From Methylovorus sp035565335 (lineage in GTDB: Bacteria > Pseudomonadota > Gammaproteobacteria > Burkholderiales > Methylophilaceae), in contig DATMSO010000006.1 in the NCBI GenBank assembly GCA_035565335.1, positions 1 to 23,372 of the forward strand: a DNA stretch of 23,372 bases, written 5' to 3'. The notes under the pieces are model-generated. The model was not told the origin of the DNA. It made no database searches and saw nothing but the letters and a program-made list of their open reading frames with translations. Each line of letters opens with the position of its first letter. Within the stretch, counting starts at the first letter, position 1. The position numbers were made by a program, and so were the translations under genes. This document shows, piece after piece, positions 16,272 through 23,372 of this stretch.

Positions 16272-17456
16272 ATGACTCGTCCATTTCAACATCTGGTTAT
16301 CGGCATGACAGGCGGGATTGCCGCCTATAAAACCGCCGAACTGGTGCGCCTGCTGGTCAAACAAGGCATACAGGTGGATGTGGTGATGACCTCTGCTGCA
16401 ACGCGTTTTATTACCCCCCTGACCATGCAAGCCTTGTCCGGACGCCCCGTCTATACCGATTTGTGGGATGAGCGCATTGCCAACGGCATGCCGCACATCG
16501 AGCTCTCGCGTCAGGCCGATGCCATTCTGGTCGCGCCCGCCAGCGCTGATTTCATGGCCAAGCTGGTGCATGGGGCGGCAGATGACTTGCTCTCAACCTT
16601 ATGCCTCGCGCGGGATTGTCCCTTGATCGTGGCACCCGCCATGAACCGCCAGATGTGGGAACACCCCGCCACCCAGCGCAATGTCGCGCAACTGCAGCAA
16701 GATGGTGTACGCCTGATAGGCCCCGATAGCGGTGAACAGGCGTGCGGCGAAACCGGCCTGGGCCGCATGCTGGAGCCGCAAGCTATTGTTGATGCGCTAC
16801 AGAGCTGCAGCCCCGTCAGGGTGCTGGCAGGCAAACGTTTGTTGATTACAGCAGGCCCCACCATCGAAGCCATTGATCCGGTTCGCGGCATTACCAACTT
16901 CAGCTCCGGCAAAATGGGCTATGCCATCGCCGAGGCGGCTATCGAAATGGGCGCTGAGGTGACCCTGATCAGCGGGCCGACCGCGCTAACGCCACCTCAG
17001 CATGGCACCACCATCCAGGTCACCAGCGCCCGGGAAATGTTGGATGCCGTGATGGCGCAAGTGCCTGGCCAGGATGTATTTATCGCCGTCGCCGCCGTCG
17101 CCGACTACCGCCCGCGCGAAGTGCAAAGTCAGAAGATCAAGAAGCATGCCGATAGCCTGCAACTCGAGCTGGTGCGTAATCCGGATATTCTGGCCACCGT
17201 CTCCAGCCTGCCCCATCCCCCTTTCTGTGTCGGCTTTGCCGCTGAAAGCGATCAGCTTCTTGAGCATGCGCGCAAAAAACGTCTGCAGAAAAATGTGCCT
17301 TTGCTGGCGGCCAACCTGGTGAGCGAAGCCATGGGCGGCGACGATAGTCGCATTGTCCTGGTTGATGCCAATGGCGAGCATGCCTTGCCCGCCGGTCCTA
17401 AATCCATGCTCGCACGTATGTTGTTGCAACATATGGCAGGCATGCTTTCCAGTTAA
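16272..17456 (+). CDS. coaBC: Bifunctional phosphopantothenoylcysteine decarboxylase / phosphopantothenate-cysteine ligase
   Basis: This 394-residue CoaBC (Dfp) carries out two steps of coenzyme A synthesis: CTP-dependent joining of cysteine to 4'-phosphopantothenate (CoaB, C-terminal) and FMN-dependent decarboxylation to 4'-phosphopantetheine (CoaC, N-terminal). With the start at 16272 the catalytic residues fall at H75 (MPHIE), N125 (PAMN) and C158 (ACGETGLGRM), the same numbers known for E. coli Dfp, which strongly supports this start over in-frame ATGs at 16089 and 16245. The ligase half begins at about 188 (KRLLITAGPT) and includes NFSSGKMG (209-216) and the lysine-rich KIKKH loop near 288. 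No strong ribosome site is visible. dut follows after 23 nt, a common bacterial arrangement. Confidence 0.96.
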   Translation: MTRPFQHLVIGMTGGIAAYKTAELVRLLVKQGIQVDVVMTSAATRFITPLTMQALSGRPVYTDLWDERIANGMPHIELSRQADAILVAPASADFMAKLVHGAADDLLSTLCLARDCPLIVAPAMNRQMWEHPATQRNVAQLQQDGVRLIGPDSGEQACGETGLGRMLEPQAIVDALQSCSPVRVLAGKRLLITAGPTIEAIDPVRGITNFSSGKMGYAIAEAAIEMGAEVTLISGPTALTPPQHGTTIQVTSAREMLDAVMAQVPGQDVFIAVAAVADYRPREVQSQKIKKHADSLQLELVRNPDILATVSSLPHPPFCVGFAAESDQLLEHARKKRLQKNVPLLAANLVSEAMGGDDSRIVLVDANGEHALPAGPKSMLARMLLQHMAGMLSS

Positions 17457-17479
17457 TCCCCTGACGCGAGTGCCACTGA

Positions 17480-17932
17480 ATGAGCTTACAAGTTGACTTG
17501 AAAATCCTTGATGACCGCTTGCATCACATGATGCCAGGCTATGCCACGCCGGGTTCCGCCGGGCTTGATTTACGTGCCTGCATTGAGCATACCCAGACAC
17601 TCCATCCCGGCGAGACTACGCTGATCCCTACCGGCATGGCTATCCACCTGGCGGATCCTGCGTATGCAGCCATGATCCTGCCGCGCTCGGGCCTTGGTCA
17701 TAAACACGGCATTGTGCTGGGAAATCTGGTCGGGCTGATCGACTCCGATTATCAGGGCCAGTTGCTCGTTTCGTGCTGGAATCGCGGCAAGGAAACCTTC
17801 CTGCTTAACCCGATGGAACGCATTGCCCAACTAGTCATCGTCCCCGTTATACAAGCCAGCTTTAATATCGTGCAAGACTTCACCAGTAGCGAACGCGGCG
17901 AAGGCGGGTTCGGCAGTACGGGAAAACATTAA
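17480..17932 (+). CDS. dut: Deoxyuridine 5'-triphosphate nucleotidohydrolase (dUTPase)
   Basis: This is a 150-residue trimeric-type dUTPase of standard length. It hydrolyses dUTP to dUMP and pyrophosphate, keeping uracil out of DNA and supplying dUMP for thymidylate. The five conserved motifs are visible: GSAGLDLRA (motif 1), PRSGLGHKHG (2), GLIDSDYQG (3), ERIAQLV (4) and the C-terminal RGEGGFGSTG (5). It begins 23 nt after coaBC and is probably cotranscribed with it. The ribosome site is weak. The ribosomal protein promoter starts only 16 nt beyond its stop. Confidence 0.97.
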   Translation: MSLQVDLKILDDRLHHMMPGYATPGSAGLDLRACIEHTQTLHPGETTLIPTGMAIHLADPAYAAMILPRSGLGHKHGIVLGNLVGLIDSDYQGQLLVSCWNRGKETFLLNPMERIAQLVIVPVIQASFNIVQDFTSSERGEGGFGSTGKH

Positions 17933-17948
17933 AAACTAGCAATTTAAC

Positions 17949-17978
17949 TTGAAATGCCGCTTCGTTTCATGGTATAAA
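17949..17978 (+). promoter_or_regulatory. Sigma70-like promoter for rpmB-rpmG
   Basis: TTGAAA (17949-17954) and TATAAA (17973-17978) are spaced 18 bp and are followed by a ribosome site GGAG at 17998-18001 ahead of the rpmB ATG at 18008. It lies in the short gap between dut and rpmB. The transcription start is inferred near 17985. Confidence 0.65.
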
Positions 17979-18007
17979 TGCGGTCTTTTCGAATTTCGGA
18001 GTCCGCC

Positions 18008-18244
18008 ATGGCACGCGTATGTCAGGTAACCGGCAAAAAGCCGATGGTTGGGAATAACGTTTCCCACGCAAATAACAAGACCAAGCGTCGTTTCCTGCCT
18101 AACTTGCAAAACCGCAAGTTCTGGGTTGAGAGCGAAAACCGCTGGGTTAGCTTACGTATCACCAACGCAGCCTTGCGTACAATTGACAAGAACGGCATTG
18201 ACGCTGTTCTGGCCGATCTGCGCGCCAGCGGCGAAAAAATCTAA
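18008..18244 (+). CDS. rpmB: 50S ribosomal protein L28
   Basis: This 78-residue basic protein, starting MARVCQVTGKKPMVGNNVSH, is L28 of the large ribosomal subunit, at its usual length. The start at 18008 has GGAG 6 nt upstream and gives the canonical N-terminus; an in-frame ATG at 17978 would lie inside the -10 box and is rejected. It is followed by rpmG after 9 nt, the usual bacterial pair. Confidence 0.98.
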   Translation: MARVCQVTGKKPMVGNNVSHANNKTKRRFLPNLQNRKFWVESENRWVSLRITNAALRTIDKNGIDAVLADLRASGEKI

Positions 18245-18253
18245 GGATTCATC

Positions 18254-18409
18254 ATGCGTGAAAAAATCAAACTGGAATCTAGCGCTGGTACTGGTCACTT
18301 CTACACCACGACCAAGAACAAGCGCACCATGCCTGAAAAGATGGAAATCAAGAAGTTTGATCCCGTCGCTCGCAAGCATGTGATGTACAAGGAAACCAAG
18401 CTGAAGTAA
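18254..18409 (+). CDS. rpmG: 50S ribosomal protein L33
   Basis: This 51-residue basic protein begins MREKIKLESSAGTGHFYTTT and ends KETKLK. Its length and sequence match ribosomal protein L33. It has no cysteines, so it is the zinc-independent (C-minus) form. An AAGGA ribosome site at 18243-18247 overlaps the rpmB stop, and the gap to rpmB is 9 nt. The operon ends at the hairpin 15 nt downstream. Confidence 0.97.
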   Translation: MREKIKLESSAGTGHFYTTTKNKRTMPEKMEIKKFDPVARKHVMYKETKLK

Positions 18410-18423
18410 TTTCAGCATTGGTC

Positions 18424-18457
18424 AAACAAAAAGCCCGCTTATGCGGGCTTTTTGTTT
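18424..18457. terminator. Strong bidirectional intrinsic terminator (rpmG / desaturase)
   Basis: A perfect stem of about 15 bp (18424-18438 with 18443-18457) has a GCCCGC/GCGGGC core, a TTAT loop and flanking A- and T-runs. It ends the rpmB-rpmG transcript. Because the run of A before the stem gives a T-run on the other strand, it also serves the converging desaturase gene, which stops at 18478. Confidence 0.93.
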
Positions 18458-18477
18458 TATTACGTCCGGGCAAGTCA

Positions 18478-19662
18478 TCACGCCATGCGGTAACACCGCA
18501 AGCGCCGTGAAAACTCCTGCAAGGCGGCTATGCCGCTTTTCTCGGCACGCTGGCACCAATCCTCCAAGCCTTTCAATAACTGCTCCTGAGAGGCGCTGGA
18601 GCGTGCCCAGATTTGCGCCAGCTCCTGCTTGAGCTGATATATGGTCTGCAGACGCGCACTATGCCTAAGGGCTTGCTCAAGCGCCTGCTTATCCTGGGCT
18701 GCCAAATCCTTTGCATCCAGATGCAACCAATGTCGCAAACGCTCCAGCACGGTGGTTTCATGTCCATGCTGCTGATAGGCCATACGGATCTTGCTGATCT
18801 CTTCCTTATAGGCCTTTTTGAGCATGTCGCCATACTTGCCCATGACATCGAAGCGGTGAGTAATGACGGCTTGCAGGGTATCCAGATCGCAGCGGGTTTT
18901 AGCCCAGTCAAACTTGACCTTGGGCGCTATTTTGCGAACTCTGGCGAGCCGGCTCATCTGCATGAGCCTGATGTACATCCAGCCAATATCAAACTCATAC
19001 CAGCGGCTGGATAAACGTGCCGAGCTGGCATAGGCGTGGTGATTGTTATGCAGCTCCTCACCACCGATGATGATGCCCCATGGCAGCAGATTGGTACTGG
19101 CATCGGCCGCGGCAAAATTGCGATAGCCCCAGTAATGTCCCAAGCCATTGATGATGCCCGCGGCGGTAAGTGGTATCCAGGCCATTTGCACGGCCCAGAT
19201 TGTCAGCCCCAGCGGGCCGAACAGCAGCACATCAATCACCAGCATCAACCTTATACCCCAACCACTATGGCGGCTGTAAACGTGACGCTCCATCCAGTCG
19301 TCCGGTGTACCGCTGCCATACTTTTGCAGGGTTTCCAGGTTAGTGGCTTCTTTACGGTAAAGCTCGGCGCCTTCGCGCAAGACTTTTTTGATACCGAGAA
19401 CTTGCGGGCTGTGAGGATCATTCACCGTTTCGCAATGGGCATGATGTTTACGATGGATGGCCGCCCACTCCTTGGTCACCATGCCGGTGGTCATCCATAA
19501 CCAAAACCGGAAGAAATGACTCACGATGGGATGCAAATCGAGCGCACGGTGCGCCTGACAACGATGCAGGTAGATGGTGACCGCTGCAATTGTGATGTGG
19601 GTGAGGCCTAGTGCCACCAAAATATAGCCCCACCATGGCAAGTCAAACATCCAGAAAGTCAT
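18478..19662 (-). CDS. Membrane fatty acid desaturase (acyl-lipid / acyl-CoA type)
   Basis: This 394-residue integral membrane di-iron desaturase introduces a double bond (probably delta-9) into fatty acyl chains. Three histidine boxes are present: H33RCQAH38R, H70RKHH74 and H205NNHH209. Membrane helices lie at about 10-30, 48-62, 137-158 and 160-175. After residue 250 comes a charged, helical, coiled-coil-like tail of about 140 residues that has no membrane segment. Length and layout recall the DesA/DesB desaturases of Pseudomonas, so the tail is likely a subfamily trait. An AGGAAA site (complement of 19668-19673) supports the start. It is the last gene of the apparent mgtE-mscS-desaturase operon, 48 nt after the channel gene. 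Confidence 0.92.
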   Translation of the reverse strand: MTFWMFDLPWWGYILVALGLTHITIAAVTIYLHRCQAHRALDLHPIVSHFFRFWLWMTTGMVTKEWAAIHRKHHAHCETVNDPHSPQVLGIKKVLREGAELYRKEATNLETLQKYGSGTPDDWMERHVYSRHSGWGIRLMLVIDVLLFGPLGLTIWAVQMAWIPLTAAGIINGLGHYWGYRNFAAADASTNLLPWGIIIGGEELHNNHHAYASSARLSSRWYEFDIGWMYIRLMQMSRLARVRKIAPKVKFDWAKTRCDLDTLQAVITHRFDVMGKYGDMLKKAYKEEISKIRMAYQQHGHETTVLERLRHWLHLDAKDLAAQDKQALEQALRHSARLQTIYQLKQELAQIWARSSASQEQLLKGLEDWCQRAEKSGIAALQEFSRRLRCYRMA

Positions 19663-19710
19663 GATGATTTCCTTTCCTTTTACGTCAGCAATTTAGGATT
19701 TACCGCCAGT

Positions 19711-21000
19711 TTATCCCTGTATAGGCATTGTTGGCGCTGAAGAATTCAGTATACGCACTTCGCGCTGTGGATATGGGATGCTGATACTGTTCTTCTGGAA
19801 CGCACGCCAGATATCGAGATAGATATCCGACTGCAAGCGACCGGAGCCCTCTTCCGGATCCGGTATCCAGAATGTCAAAGTAAGATCAATACCGCTCTCG
19901 CCAAAACCGGCAATCTTCACGTCCGGCAGCGGGTCCTGCATGACGCGATCTTGCGCCATGGCCGCGTGCTGCATGATCTCCATGGCCTTTTCCAGCGGGC
20001 TCTCGTAGCTCACCTGCAAAGGCATTTTCACCTGCGCTTTGCGCTCGCTGTAAGAGTGGTTGATCACGGCGCTGGTGATGAGGGTTTCGTTAGGAATCAC
20101 CACTTGCGTCCCATCAAGCTTGCGCAACACCATGTAGCGTGAGCGCATTTCACTCACGACCCCATAATGCGCATCGACGGTAATCACATCGCCCATATGC
20201 ATGGAGCGATCCAGCAGAATGATAAAGCCGCTCACATAATTGCTCGCGATTTTCTGCAGGCCAAACCCAAGACCAACGCCCAGTGCCCCGCCAAAAACCG
20301 ACAGCAAGGTGATATCCAGCCCTACGGCCGACAATGCCATCAGGATAGCAATGAAGGACAGCCCGATACGTATCAGCTTGCTGAGCACCACCCGTACGTT
20401 CATATTGATCTGCTGGGCACGCATCAGGCGGTTTTCCAACCAGCGGCTAAGCCAGAGCGCGATGAACAGGGTAATCAGGACCGTGAGCACACCCTGGATC
20501 AGCAACAGCAGATTCATCTTGCTCTTGCCAATGTTGAAGCTCACGCTCTCGAGCGTGTGTAAGATTTCGGGGAGGATGCCGCTGACATGCAGCGCCAAAA
20601 TCAGCCACACAGTGCTGGAAATCGCATTTTCCATGGTGCTGACCCAGGCACTGGGTGAAAAAACATAGCGCATGGCGTATACAACCAGCCGGATAACCGC
20701 CATGGCGACTAGCAGATTCATGGCGATCAACAACATGCTGGTATGTTGCCAGTGCTTCAGGATCAATTCACTCACATAAATGAATATCAGCGATGTCAGT
20801 GGGAACAGCACTCTGTTGATACCACCAATCCCGACTTTCCAGGTTTCCGGAGCCTTGCGCATGACATAGGCGCGCAAAATTCCATTCATGGACCAGGCAA
20901 AGAGCAAACCGGCGATGATGATGCCGACCTGCCAGGTAAATGCGGGGGTGGCCAGATCGGCCAGAAACTCTTTCCAGAGCTGCTGCATGTCGCTGTTCAT
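19711..21000 (-). CDS. MscS-family mechanosensitive ion channel
   Basis: This 429-residue channel has about seven predicted helices: 23-40, 62-80, 88-110, 127-145, 162-184, 208-226 and the pore helix 232-262. It is larger than E. coli MscS (286 residues, three helices). The pore-lining segment GGALGVGLGFGLQKI (237-251) shows the Gly/Ala pattern of the family. The beta domain follows (GDVITVDAHYGVVSEM), then the cytoplasmic alpha-beta vestibule. It should open on hypo-osmotic shock to release solutes. Its ATG overlaps the mgtE stop in an ATGA arrangement, indicating translational coupling. Whether it has additional ion selectivity cannot be judged. Confidence 0.94.
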   Translation of the reverse strand: MNSDMQQLWKEFLADLATPAFTWQVGIIIAGLLFAWSMNGILRAYVMRKAPETWKVGIGGINRVLFPLTSLIFIYVSELILKHWQHTSMLLIAMNLLVAMAVIRLVVYAMRYVFSPSAWVSTMENAISSTVWLILALHVSGILPEILHTLESVSFNIGKSKMNLLLLIQGVLTVLITLFIALWLSRWLENRLMRAQQINMNVRVVLSKLIRIGLSFIAILMALSAVGLDITLLSVFGGALGVGLGFGLQKIASNYVSGFIILLDRSMHMGDVITVDAHYGVVSEMRSRYMVLRKLDGTQVVIPNETLITSAVINHSYSERKAQVKMPLQVSYESPLEKAMEIMQHAAMAQDRVMQDPLPDVKIAGFGESGIDLTLTFWIPDPEEGSGRLQSDIYLDIWRAFQKNSISIPYPQREVRILNSSAPTMPIQG

Positions 21001-22433
21001 AGCAAGAAAATAGTCGCGAGTCCCAGGAAAATGAAGAAGCCACCGCTATCCGTCATGGCGGTGATCAATACGCTGGAGCCAACGGCAGGGTCGCGCCCCA
21101 CTTTAGTCATGACCAATGGAATCATGACGCCCATTACCGCTGCCAGCAGCAGGTTCAATGTCATGGCACCGGTCATAACCAGGCCCAGCGCAATATTGTG
21201 ATAAAGAACATAAGCGACAACGCCTAATACGCTACCCCACAGTACACCGTTGAGCAGTGCCACACCCAATTCCTTTTTAAGCAGGGATTTCATATTGTGC
21301 GAGGCAATTTGCCCCAGGGCGAGACCTCTGACAATCATGGTGGTGGTCTGGTTACCAGAGTTGCCGCCTATGCCGGCAACGATGGGCATCAGCGCCGCCA
21401 GAGCCACGATCTTTTCAATCGAATCTTCAAATAGCCCGATGACACGTGATGCTACAAAGGCGGTGACAAGATTGATTGCCAGCCAGGTCCAGCGATTCTG
21501 CACCGACTTCCATACGGAGGAGAAGAGGTCTTCCTCTTCCCGCAGACCAGCCATGGAAAGCATGTCGCTTTCAGCTTCTTCACGGATGTAATCCATGACA
21601 GTGTCCACCGTGAGACGCCCCACCAGTTTGTTATTTGCATCAACCACTGGTGCGGTAACCAGGTCATAACGCTCAAAGGCCTTGGCGGCTTCGTCCGCTT
21701 CATCTTCAGGATGAAAGACCACGGCATCGTCAGCCATGATATCAGCCACCTCGGCGTCCAGATCATTGACCACCATGCGCTTGAGCGGCAAAACACCCCG
21801 CAGGATGTCATAGCGGTCAACCACGAAGAGTTTATCGGTATGATCCGGCAGGCCGCCGATACGGCGTAAATAACGGAGCGCCACTTCCAGGGTAATGTCT
21901 TCGCGGATAGTAACGATGTCGAAGTCCATCAGGGCACCCACGGTATCATCCTCGTAACCCAGCGCCGATTGCAGACGCTCGCGATTACGGATGTCGAGGC
22001 TGTCCAGCAGCTCTTGCAATACATCTTTGGGGAGATCGGGGGCAAGATCGGCCAGTTCATCGGTATCCAGCTGCTCAGCCGCGGCCAGCAGTTCATCGCT
22101 GTCCATGTCGGCAATGAGGGTTTGACGAACGGCATCGGATACTTCCAGCAGAATTTCGCCGTCACGCTCAGCCTTGACCAGCTCCCACACATCCAGACGC
22201 TGCTCAAGAGGGAGGGCTTCAAGGATGTAGGCCACGTCGGCCGGGTGTAAGGCATCCAGCTTTTTCTGCAGCTCAGCCAGATTCTGCTTGTGAACCAGCG
22301 TCTCAACCAGCTGCTGCTTGGGCATATCCTGCTTATGGATCAGGTCTTCGACCAGTCGATGTTTGCTCAACAGGGTGATGACCTGCTGTAAACTTTCCTG
22401 CAAGCTTTCTTTTGATTCTTGAATATCAGCCAT
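20997..22433 (-). CDS. mgtE: Magnesium transporter MgtE
   Basis: This 478-residue MgtE channel/transporter imports Mg2+. Residues about 50-160 are the superhelical N domain, 163-225 and 228-290 are two CBS domains that sense cytoplasmic Mg2+ (with acidic stretches such as HPEDEADEA), 300-318 is the plug helix, and 315-478 hold about five membrane helices. Conserved pore motifs are present: MPIVAGIGGNSGNQ (349-362) and TDSGG (461-465), whose D462 corresponds to the key Mg2+-binding aspartate of the family. The N-terminus has an extra segment with a 15-residue repeat (LVEDLIHKQ at 27-35, LVETLVHKQ at 42-50). The ribosome site is weak. It is first in the minus-strand operon and overlaps the mscS start by 4 nt. 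Confidence 0.95.
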   Translation of the reverse strand: MADIQESKESLQESLQQVITLLSKHRLVEDLIHKQDMPKQQLVETLVHKQNLAELQKKLDALHPADVAYILEALPLEQRLDVWELVKAERDGEILLEVSDAVRQTLIADMDSDELLAAAEQLDTDELADLAPDLPKDVLQELLDSLDIRNRERLQSALGYEDDTVGALMDFDIVTIREDITLEVALRYLRRIGGLPDHTDKLFVVDRYDILRGVLPLKRMVVNDLDAEVADIMADDAVVFHPEDEADEAAKAFERYDLVTAPVVDANNKLVGRLTVDTVMDYIREEAESDMLSMAGLREEEDLFSSVWKSVQNRWTWLAINLVTAFVASRVIGLFEDSIEKIVALAALMPIVAGIGGNSGNQTTTMIVRGLALGQIASHNMKSLLKKELGVALLNGVLWGSVLGVVAYVLYHNIALGLVMTGAMTLNLLLAAVMGVMIPLVMTKVGRDPAVGSSVLITAMTDSGGFFIFLGLATIFLL

Positions 22434-22614
22434 TCTTTAAAGCCCGCCAAGAAATACTTAATACATCAGGAAAATCTAGCCTGCGCGCTGCAGGTAACTT
22501 ATGCATCCATCGTGCAACTTCGATATTATGGAGCTTTTTAAACGACACGAAAACCTTAAATTCATCGGGCCGGGCAATCTGTCAGTCCATTAATCCGACG
22601 CAAGGCACAAGTAC

Positions 22615-22860
22615 ATGATTCAATTGAAACTCTACGGTACGGAAGGCTGCCATTTGTGTGACCAGGCGCTTGAACTGGTACATCAGGCAATAGCAGTGCG
22701 GCCCAACATCACCTTGCAGTACATCGATATTGTTGAAGATGAGGGGCTCATGAGCACCTATGCCTTAACAATACCGGTACTAAGCCTCGAGGATCAAACG
22801 AGTTTGTTCTGGCCATTTTCCGTTAAAGAAATAACTGACCTTATAAATGGCAGGCAATAA
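22615..22860 (+). CDS. Glutaredoxin-like (DUF836-type) thiol-disulfide protein
   Basis: This 81-residue small thioredoxin-fold protein has C12-H-L-C15 as the redox motif (TEGCHLCDQA) and a TIPVL segment containing the cis-proline that faces the active site. It would catalyse thiol-disulfide exchange in the cytoplasm; partners are unknown. The start is backed by AAGG at 22602-22605. It is a single-gene unit between divergent mgtE and convergent rplQ. The 181-nt gap upstream (22434-22614) is more AT-rich than its surroundings and must hold the promoters for both this gene and mgtE, but I could not pick out convincing -35/-10 pairs there. Confidence 0.88.
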   Translation: MIQLKLYGTEGCHLCDQALELVHQAIAVRPNITLQYIDIVEDEGLMSTYALTIPVLSLEDQTSLFWPFSVKEITDLINGRQ

Positions 22861-22887
22861 AAAAGGCCGGGTTAACCGGCCTTTTTT
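22859..22887. terminator. Bidirectional intrinsic terminator (glutaredoxin-like gene / rplQ)
   Basis: A 12-bp stem (22859-22870 with 22876-22887; AAAAAAGGCCGG pairs with CCGGCCTTTTTT) has a GTTAA loop. It starts inside the stop codon of the plus-strand gene and lies 19 nt from the rplQ stop, so it can end transcription from both sides. Confidence 0.93.
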
Positions 22888-22906
22888 ACAGCTATGTTGC
22901 GACTAA

Positions 22907-23296
22907 TTACTCAGCGACAACAGCTTCGGTGCTCAGGTCTGGACGGTCAACCAGCTCAACCAGCGCCATAGGTGCATTGTCACCAACACGGAAACCGCAC
23001 TTCAGGATACGCAGGTAACCACCATTGCGTGTCAGGTAACGTGGGCCAAGTTCATTGAACAATTTGCCAACGATATCACGATCACGCAGACGGCTAAATG
23101 CCAGACGACGGTTTGCCAGGGTGGCATTCTTGCCCAACGTAATGAGTGGCTCAGCGACGCGACGCAACTCCTTAGCCTTGGGTAAGGTTGTTTTAATAAC
23201 TTCATGGCGCAGCAGTGAAGTGGCCATGTTACGCAACATTGCCTGACGATGGCTGCTGGTGCGGTTTAATTTACGATTGCTGTTGCGATGACGCAT
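22907..23296 (-). CDS. rplQ: 50S ribosomal protein L17
   Basis: This 129-residue basic protein starts MRHRNSNRKLNRTSSHR and is the large-subunit protein L17. The conserved core is intact; the C-terminal tail (about 115-129, acidic, EAVVAE) is short and lineage-variable. The ribosome site GTGAGGG (complement of 23304-23310) lies 7 nt upstream. It follows rpoA by 24 nt on the minus strand, the normal end of the alpha operon, and is closed by the bidirectional terminator. Confidence 0.98.
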   Translation of the reverse strand: MRHRNSNRKLNRTSSHRQAMLRNMATSLLRHEVIKTTLPKAKELRRVAEPLITLGKNATLANRRLAFSRLRDRDIVGKLFNELGPRYLTRNGGYLRILKCGFRVGDNAPMALVELVDRPDLSTEAVVAE

Positions 23297-23320
23297 AGTG
23301 ATACCCTCACACCTTTGCTG

Positions 23321-23372
23321 TTATGCTTTTTCCAGGCCAACAGGTGGCCAGTTTTCAAGTTTCATGCCCAGT
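23321..23372 (-). CDS. rpoA: RNA polymerase alpha subunit, C-terminal end only
   Basis: Only the last 16 codons and the stop are inside the window; the gene continues past base 23372. The visible residues, LGMKLENWPPVGLEKA, match the conserved C-terminus of proteobacterial RpoA (alpha-CTD end), and the position just upstream of rplQ confirms it. The complete protein would be the alpha subunit that assembles RNA polymerase and contacts activators. Confidence 0.93.
   Translation of the reverse strand, partial: LGMKLENWPPVGLEKA

Noticed and set aside
17978..18007. 10-residue N-terminal extension of rpmB
   Set aside because: The upstream ATG overlaps the predicted -10 box, and L28 starts MARVCQ in its relatives.
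22434..22614. M-box (magnesium) riboswitch upstream of mgtE
   Set aside because: The gap shared with the divergent gene is short, and I find only one small hairpin (22480-22494), not the multi-stem M-box core.
1..23372. CRISPR arrays, insertion sequences, integrase or att sites
   Set aside because: There are no regularly spaced repeats, no transposase-like protein, and no abrupt compositional shift apart from the short AT-rich gap before the glutaredoxin-like gene.

Overview
The window looks like chromosomal DNA of a betaproteobacterium, most likely a methylotroph of the Methylophilaceae type. This is an inference from GC content (roughly 55-58% by eye), gene order and protein style, such as the RpoA C-terminus and the coaBC-dut and rpmB-rpmG pairs; no rRNA is present to settle it. 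Coding density is high. I see no tRNA, rRNA, insertion sequence, prophage or CRISPR array.

Region 1 (1-7717, + strand) is an assimilatory nitrate/nitrite operon. It holds the C-terminal part of NirB, a nitrate/nitrite MFS porter, a PP2C phosphatase fused to a Ser/Thr kinase with a C-terminal membrane anchor, the Rieske-type small subunit NirD, the molybdenum nitrate reductase NasA, and a small exported protein of unknown function. Nitrate is taken up, reduced to nitrite by NasA and then to ammonium by NirBD. nirB and nirD are separated by the porter and the kinase/phosphatase. The gaps before nirD and before nasA contain inverted repeats.

Region 2 (7982-14706, + strand) is a tight three-gene cassette: a transglutaminase-like domain fused to a DUF2126 putative amidoligase, a circularly permuted ATP-grasp protein fused to an alpha-E domain, and a second transglutaminase-like protein. 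Gaps are 9 and 5 nt. The combination of peptide-bond-forming and peptide-bond-handling enzymes points to synthesis and remodelling of an unknown peptide or peptide tag. It is the best candidate here for a poorly understood system.

Region 3 (14729-18409) holds radC and a membrane-anchored HExxH metallopeptidase-like protein on the minus strand. Divergent to them lie coaBC, dut, then rpmB-rpmG with their own sigma70-like promoter, closed by a strong bidirectional terminator.

Region 4 (18478-22433, minus strand) is an apparent operon read mgtE, mscS-like channel, fatty acid desaturase, i.e. magnesium transport, osmotic safety valve and membrane lipid unsaturation. Region 5 holds a small glutaredoxin-like gene on the plus strand that converges, across another bidirectional terminator, on rplQ and the 3' end of rpoA, the tail of the alpha-operon of ribosomal proteins.
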